From Chlorobiota bacterium (lineage in GTDB: Bacteria > Bacteroidota > Ignavibacteria > OLB7): DNA of 64,000 bases. The notes below the pieces were generated by a model. That model worked only from the letters and a program-made list of their open reading frames with translations, did not search any database and was not told where the DNA came from. The position numbers and the translations under genes were made by a program. The stretch lies in assembly GCA_016710285.1 (NCBI GenBank), contig JADJXR010000001.1, positions 868,001 through 932,000 of the forward strand, written 5' to 3'. This document shows, one piece after another, positions 60,757 to 64,000 of this stretch; the stretch's first letter is position 1, and every line of letters begins with the position of its first letter.

Positions 60757-62088
60757 ATGAAAACGAACGAACAGGACGCTCCGTGGTGGCAGCAGATGCT
60801 GACACGCAGGGAAGCAAATAAGACGATCGCGAAAATTGGGATTGCCACGCTGGCGGCCGCCGCTACTGTGGGCGTTGTTGGCTGCGGCGATGACTCCGAA
60901 GACTTTGACGATGGCTCGACCGAAGTCCAGCAAGATGCCCTTGAGCTTCAGAAAAAAGAGGGCTGGAACGCTGGCTCGACCGACAAGCAGCTGACGTTCA
61001 CCGGCAAAACCGGCACCGATAGCCAGGGATCAATGGACTGGGCCAACTACAACACCAGTGCCGCTTTGCTGAAAGCCTGGGGGGTGAAGAACTCCGCGTG
61101 GCAGCCGTACGTTGTCCCGACGTTGGTGCAGGCGTTGGACCAGGCATCGTTAAAAGGGCAGATCGGCCCGGTGTTTACCCCCGCCATGCGCGAGGCATAC
61201 TCGCGTGGGTTGGGAATGCGGGAGATTCTGCAGAAGAGCAAGAACCCCGAAACCACCATGATCGTGGTGGATATTCCGGGACCGGAAGCCGTGGCCTACG
61301 CCGCAGCCCTTGCCGACGTTGCCGACCCCGTCATCACCTTCGACAACTGGCCGCACCCGCTTGGGGTGGTGAAATCGCACGAGACGTTGGGGGCAATGCT
61401 GTACTACGCCGCCGAGGTCTCCGCAAAAGCGGCCAAACGCACGGACAAAGCCGCAGGGGCGTTGGTGCTGGATGCCAACCGCATCGTTAGCAATGTTGAC
61501 CCCGATACGCAGTTCGACAATCGCTATCTGGCCAAAGTCCCCACTGCCGATAAGCTGCAGGCGATGAAGACCACGAACGTTCTCTACGCCGTCTCCGATA
61601 AAGGGGTCACTGCCGAGCGGGACGACCTGAACGAAGATTTCGCGGCCTACAAGGAGAAAGGGATCAACGTCTCGATGATCGCCCTTTCGGACTTCACCCC
61701 CGATCCCAACGAGAAACCGGATTCAGCCGCAAGCCTTGCCGGAAGCGGAACAACCACAACAACACACCACACCGTGTATCACTACGGCGGAAGCCCCTTC
61801 TTCTCGCCATGGTTCTTCTACCATTATCCGGTGTTTATCGGCTCCGGCATTCCGGCGGCATCAAGGCTTCCGGCCACCAGCATGCGGGGCAGCACCTACT
61901 CCCCAGCACGCCGCCCAACAATGTTCAGCGGGCGGACGGTTGGCGGCGGAAGCGGCGTTGGGAAGCAACGCCCCAGCGGGTTCGGGCGCGTCTCCACACG
62001 GGTTGACGGAACCGGACGCACAACCGGAATCCGCAGCGGAAGCAGCGGGTCCTACGGGCGCAGCAGCGGAAGGGGGTACAGCGGATGA
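60757..62088 (+). CDS. Unknown lipoprotein with twin-Arg-like signal and Gly/Ser/Arg-rich tail
   Basis: This is a 443-residue protein. The long N-region contains TRREANKTIAK, resembling a twin-arginine signal, then a hydrophobic stretch and VVGC (C43), a lipobox. Residues about 85-330 form a globular domain (MIVVDIPGPEAVAYAAALAD, FDNWPHPLGVVKSHETLGAMLYYAAE) of unknown family. It could be a Rossmann-like or DUF domain. The tail from about 345 starts with TTTTHHTVYHYGG, then becomes Gly, Ser and Arg rich and ends GRGYSG, probably disordered. The next gene overlaps its stop by four bases. I do not recognise a function. Confidence 0.75.
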   Translation: MKTNEQDAPWWQQMLTRREANKTIAKIGIATLAAAATVGVVGCGDDSEDFDDGSTEVQQDALELQKKEGWNAGSTDKQLTFTGKTGTDSQGSMDWANYNTSAALLKAWGVKNSAWQPYVVPTLVQALDQASLKGQIGPVFTPAMREAYSRGLGMREILQKSKNPETTMIVVDIPGPEAVAYAAALADVADPVITFDNWPHPLGVVKSHETLGAMLYYAAEVSAKAAKRTDKAAGALVLDANRIVSNVDPDTQFDNRYLAKVPTADKLQAMKTTNVLYAVSDKGVTAERDDLNEDFAAYKEKGINVSMIALSDFTPDPNEKPDSAASLAGSGTTTTTHHTVYHYGGSPFFSPWFFYHYPVFIGSGIPAASRLPATSMRGSTYSPARRPTMFSGRTVGGGSGVGKQRPSGFGRVSTRVDGTGRTTGIRSGSSGSYGRSSGRGYSG

Positions 62089-62732
62089 ACCGTCGCGGAT
62101 TTTTCTCCAACCTCTTCAACCGCCGCCGCGAAGGGGACCCCTTGTTCTTTGGAATGCAATGCGTGATCAATGTCTATGGCGAGGACACGCTGCGGGCACA
62201 GCTGTACAACGTGATCAACCAGCAGATGCCGACCGAATCGCCCGGCGAAAAGTTCCTGTTCTACAAGCGGATCACGGCGGTGCTTCGTGAGAACATCCAC
62301 TTTTTTGAGTATGGCTACTGGGACTACATCACCGACCGCGACGATGCCACCGCCGAGTTCGACGACTGGGTGGCCGGCATTGAAGCAACGTCGGCCACGG
62401 TCCAAGAAGAGCTTGGGAACGAGGTTGACGAAGCCTACCGGATGAGCAGCGAAAAAGACTACGTGGTGGTGACGCTGGCCTTCATTCTGGAATACACCGA
62501 CAGCCTGACCCAGTTCATGGAGATGATTGAAGGAATCCCAGAAGAGGAGTACTTCACCCCCTCCGGATTCCAAACGTTGATCGAGGCAGTGAACTACATT
62601 GACTTTGAGTATGCCATGGGCGATGCCGTTTTTATCATGCCCGGCAACGACCAAGATGGCTTCAGCTGGTCCGATATGCGAAGCGAAGGCTGGGAGTACC
62701 TGAAGCCGATCATGGGAACGATTGGCCTGTAG
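62085..62732 (+). CDS. Unknown protein coupled to the Gly-rich lipoprotein
   Basis: This 215-residue protein starts at an ATG overlapping the previous stop (ATGA). It is acidic and mostly helical, with no signal peptide or membrane segment. Segments FFGMQCVINVYGEDTLRAQL, EKFLFYKRITAVLRENIHFF and YGYWDYITDRDDATAEFDDW show no motif that I recognise. The Glu/Asp-rich composition contrasts with the Arg-rich tail of its partner, so they may interact. A strong terminator follows at 62789. The two genes form a compact operon with their own promoter candidate. Confidence 0.75.
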   Translation: MNRRGFFSNLFNRRREGDPLFFGMQCVINVYGEDTLRAQLYNVINQQMPTESPGEKFLFYKRITAVLRENIHFFEYGYWDYITDRDDATAEFDDWVAGIEATSATVQEELGNEVDEAYRMSSEKDYVVVTLAFILEYTDSLTQFMEMIEGIPEEEYFTPSGFQTLIEAVNYIDFEYAMGDAVFIMPGNDQDGFSWSDMRSEGWEYLKPIMGTIGL

Positions 62733-62788
62733 GCCCCTCAGGGAACTGCTGCAGCGATGACCGGCACCGAACAACACGGTATCAAACA

Positions 62789-62830
62789 ACAAAACGCCCA
62801 ACCATCTTCAAGAATGGTTGGGCGTTTTTT
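62789..62830. terminator. Bidirectional terminator
   Basis: AAAACGCCCAACCATTCTT-type stem: AACGCCCAACCAT pairs with ATGGTTGGGCGTT, with A and T runs on both sides. Confidence 0.92.
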
Positions 62831-62844
62831 CATTGATGTTCTTT

Positions 62845-63405
62845 TCACCCTCCCTTCCCAACTTCCTCATATCCCTTTCCAACTTCCCTCCAAGCCTTCT
62901 CCTCGGTTCGGATGCGGATCCGCAGAAGCACGGTGTTGATAATCGTGGCGGTGATCGCCGTCAGATACGCCCCGAAGATCATCGGGAACAGCAGCAGCTC
63001 CACGGCAACAACTACGTAGTTCGGGTGGCGCAGATAGCGGTACGGCCCGTGCGTTGTTGCCGTGGTGCCAGGCACAACAATCACCCGCGTGTTCCAGTTG
63101 GGGCCAAGCGAGCGGATGGTCCAGTAGCGCACCCCCTGGCAAAGCACAACAATCGCCAACAGCCCGGGCCAGAACGGGTTCACCGGGCGCGACAGGTAGA
63201 TAACCTCGGCAATCATCCCCACAAACCAAAGGGTGTGAAGGGTGATGATGGCGGGGTAGTGGTCGCGCCCGAACTCAATGCCCCCACGCTGGCGCGCTGC
63301 CGCCTCGTTCCGTTTGGCGATCCGCACTTCGGCAAGCCGTTGCAGCAGGATCAATGGAACCAGCAGGTGAAGCGGCGACCATTGCATCACATCAAAAACC
63401 GTCAT
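62845..63405 (-). CDS. Isoprenylcysteine carboxyl methyltransferase (ICMT)-family membrane protein
   Basis: This 186-residue protein has four or five hydrophobic segments. The motif LGPNWNTRVIVVPG, then GPYRYLRHPNYVVVAVE, is the conserved C-terminal signature of the ICMT/PEMT family, which binds SAM at the membrane. Bacterial members methylate lipids or the products of type III polyketide synthases. No such synthase is visible here. Start ATG at 63405. It is divergent from the last gene, separated by 215 bases. Confidence 0.88.
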   Translation of the reverse strand: MTVFDVMQWSPLHLLVPLILLQRLAEVRIAKRNEAAARQRGGIEFGRDHYPAIITLHTLWFVGMIAEVIYLSRPVNPFWPGLLAIVVLCQGVRYWTIRSLGPNWNTRVIVVPGTTATTHGPYRYLRHPNYVVVAVELLLFPMIFGAYLTAITATIINTVLLRIRIRTEEKAWREVGKGYEEVGKGG

Positions 63406-63620
63406 GGCGATTCGGCATTGTTCTCTTCAATCCTTTGTTTCCCGCCATGCCGGCGATTGGGGGAAAAACTACAGCTTTCCTGTTGATGGAGTGAGTGGTG
63501 GGCAATCTCCCCTTCCCGCAACCTGTATCCTTTTTTGCGGAAGCACCGCGCTGTGGGGCTTTCTCGGTTATCTTGCCAGCCGTTTCCAACAACCGACACA
63601 CCGAAAACAACAACCGCACA

Positions 63621-64000
63621 ATGGCAACAACCAACGTCCTTCTTGTTGGCGAAAGCTGGATCACCAACGCAACCCACTACAAGGGGTGGGATCAATTCAG
63701 CAGCGTCACCTACCACAGCGGGGCCGCCGATCTGCTTTCGGCATTGCAAGCCGGGGGCATCAACGCTGAGTACCTTCCGGGCCATGCCGCCCCTTCCGAT
63801 TTCCCGATGACCCTTGAAGGCCTGCAGAAGTACGATGTCATCATGTTGAGCGACATCGGAAGCAACACCCTTCTGCTCCATCCCGACACGTGGCTGCATG
63901 GGAAGCGGACCCCCAACCGGCTGAAGCTGCTGCGGCAGTTTGCCGAATCGGGCGGGGGGCTGGCGATGATTGGTGGATACTACAGCTTTGCGGGCCTGCA
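63621..64000 (+). CDS. Putative glutamine amidotransferase (DUF1355-type), truncated by the window
   Basis: The reading frame starts at ATG 63621 and runs past the right edge, giving 126 residues. NVLLVGESWITNATHYKGWD, then DVIMLSDIGSNTLLLHPDTW, then RTPNRLKLLRQFAESGGGLA and MIGGYYSF match the start of the ThuA/DUF1355 glutamine-amidotransferase-like family. Known relatives act as uncharacterised sugar or carbohydrate-related proteins. A TATCTTGC element near 63569 might be its -7 box. The catalytic residues of the C-terminal part are beyond the window. Confidence 0.8.
   Translation, partial: MATTNVLLVGESWITNATHYKGWDQFSSVTYHSGAADLLSALQAGGINAEYLPGHAAPSDFPMTLEGLQKYDVIMLSDIGSNTLLLHPDTWLHGKRTPNRLKLLRQFAESGGGLAMIGGYYSFAGL

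Noticed and set aside
1..64000. tRNA, rRNA or integrated phage
   Set aside because: I saw no tRNA-like cloverleaf, rRNA sequence, integrase or phage structural gene. A tRNAscan/Infernal run would be needed for a firm negative.

Overview
The window is a high-GC bacterial chromosome segment (about 60% G+C in most genes by eye). It looks like the Bacteroidota / Chlorobiota / Kapaibacteriota side of the FCB group. Reasons: two secreted proteins carry type IX secretion (type A) C-terminal sorting signals; there are many lipoproteins, PorT-like beta-barrels, a histone H1-like miniprotein and a Maf-mislabelled lipoprotein typical of Bacteroidota; and several genes have a TAnnTTTG-like -7 promoter element. 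No rRNA, tRNA, CRISPR array, integrase or transposase gene was seen.

Left part (1-6.4 kb, minus strand): the start of an acyl-CoA carboxylase carboxyltransferase subunit at the edge, a RelE/ParE-type toxin broken by an in-frame stop with its antitoxin, two duplicated HicB-like antitoxins with near-identical leaders, a persulfide dioxygenase-rhodanese fusion with a TauE-type exporter (sulfide/sulfite handling), an M28 peptidase and a BCP peroxiredoxin. Then comes a 1567-aa alpha-2-macroglobulin on the plus strand.

Defence/accessory part (11.4-20.2 kb): a type I restriction-modification operon on the minus strand, hsdM - rhuM - hsdS - hsdR, invaded by arrays of GC-rich palindromic repeats. hsdR lies between two direct copies of a ~150-bp block, rhuM lies between 21-bp direct repeats, and the hsdS reading frame ends inside a repeat.

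Core part (20-33 kb): a frameshifted fumC, a repeat lipoprotein, carA, thiolase, ComEC, a YfiH-family protein, a DUF4397 lipoprotein and uvrA, with further palindromic repeat arrays between genes. The repeat units share one loop and a GCTACC end while their stems vary in a compensatory way.

An AT-rich island follows uvrA (33.3-35.2 kb). It holds two overlapping genes, an OLD/DUF3696-type AAA ATPase and a PIN-like nuclease, and is the best candidate here for an undescribed defence or toxin system. After it come the histone-like gene and two beta-barrel proteins.

Right part (37.6-51.3 kb, minus strand): a long run of housekeeping genes (cysS, hydrolase, mogA, lptB, degP-like protease, a frameshifted GAF protein, typA, aminotransferase, universal stress protein). 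Then come two type IX secreted proteins, a lipoprotein built of cysteine-patterned repeats, an unknown two-gene lipoprotein operon, an ICMT-family methyltransferase and a truncated glutamine-amidotransferase-like gene at the right edge.

Three reading frames are broken by a single base or codon (toxin, fumC, GAF protein). Real decay and sequencing error cannot be separated from the sequence alone.
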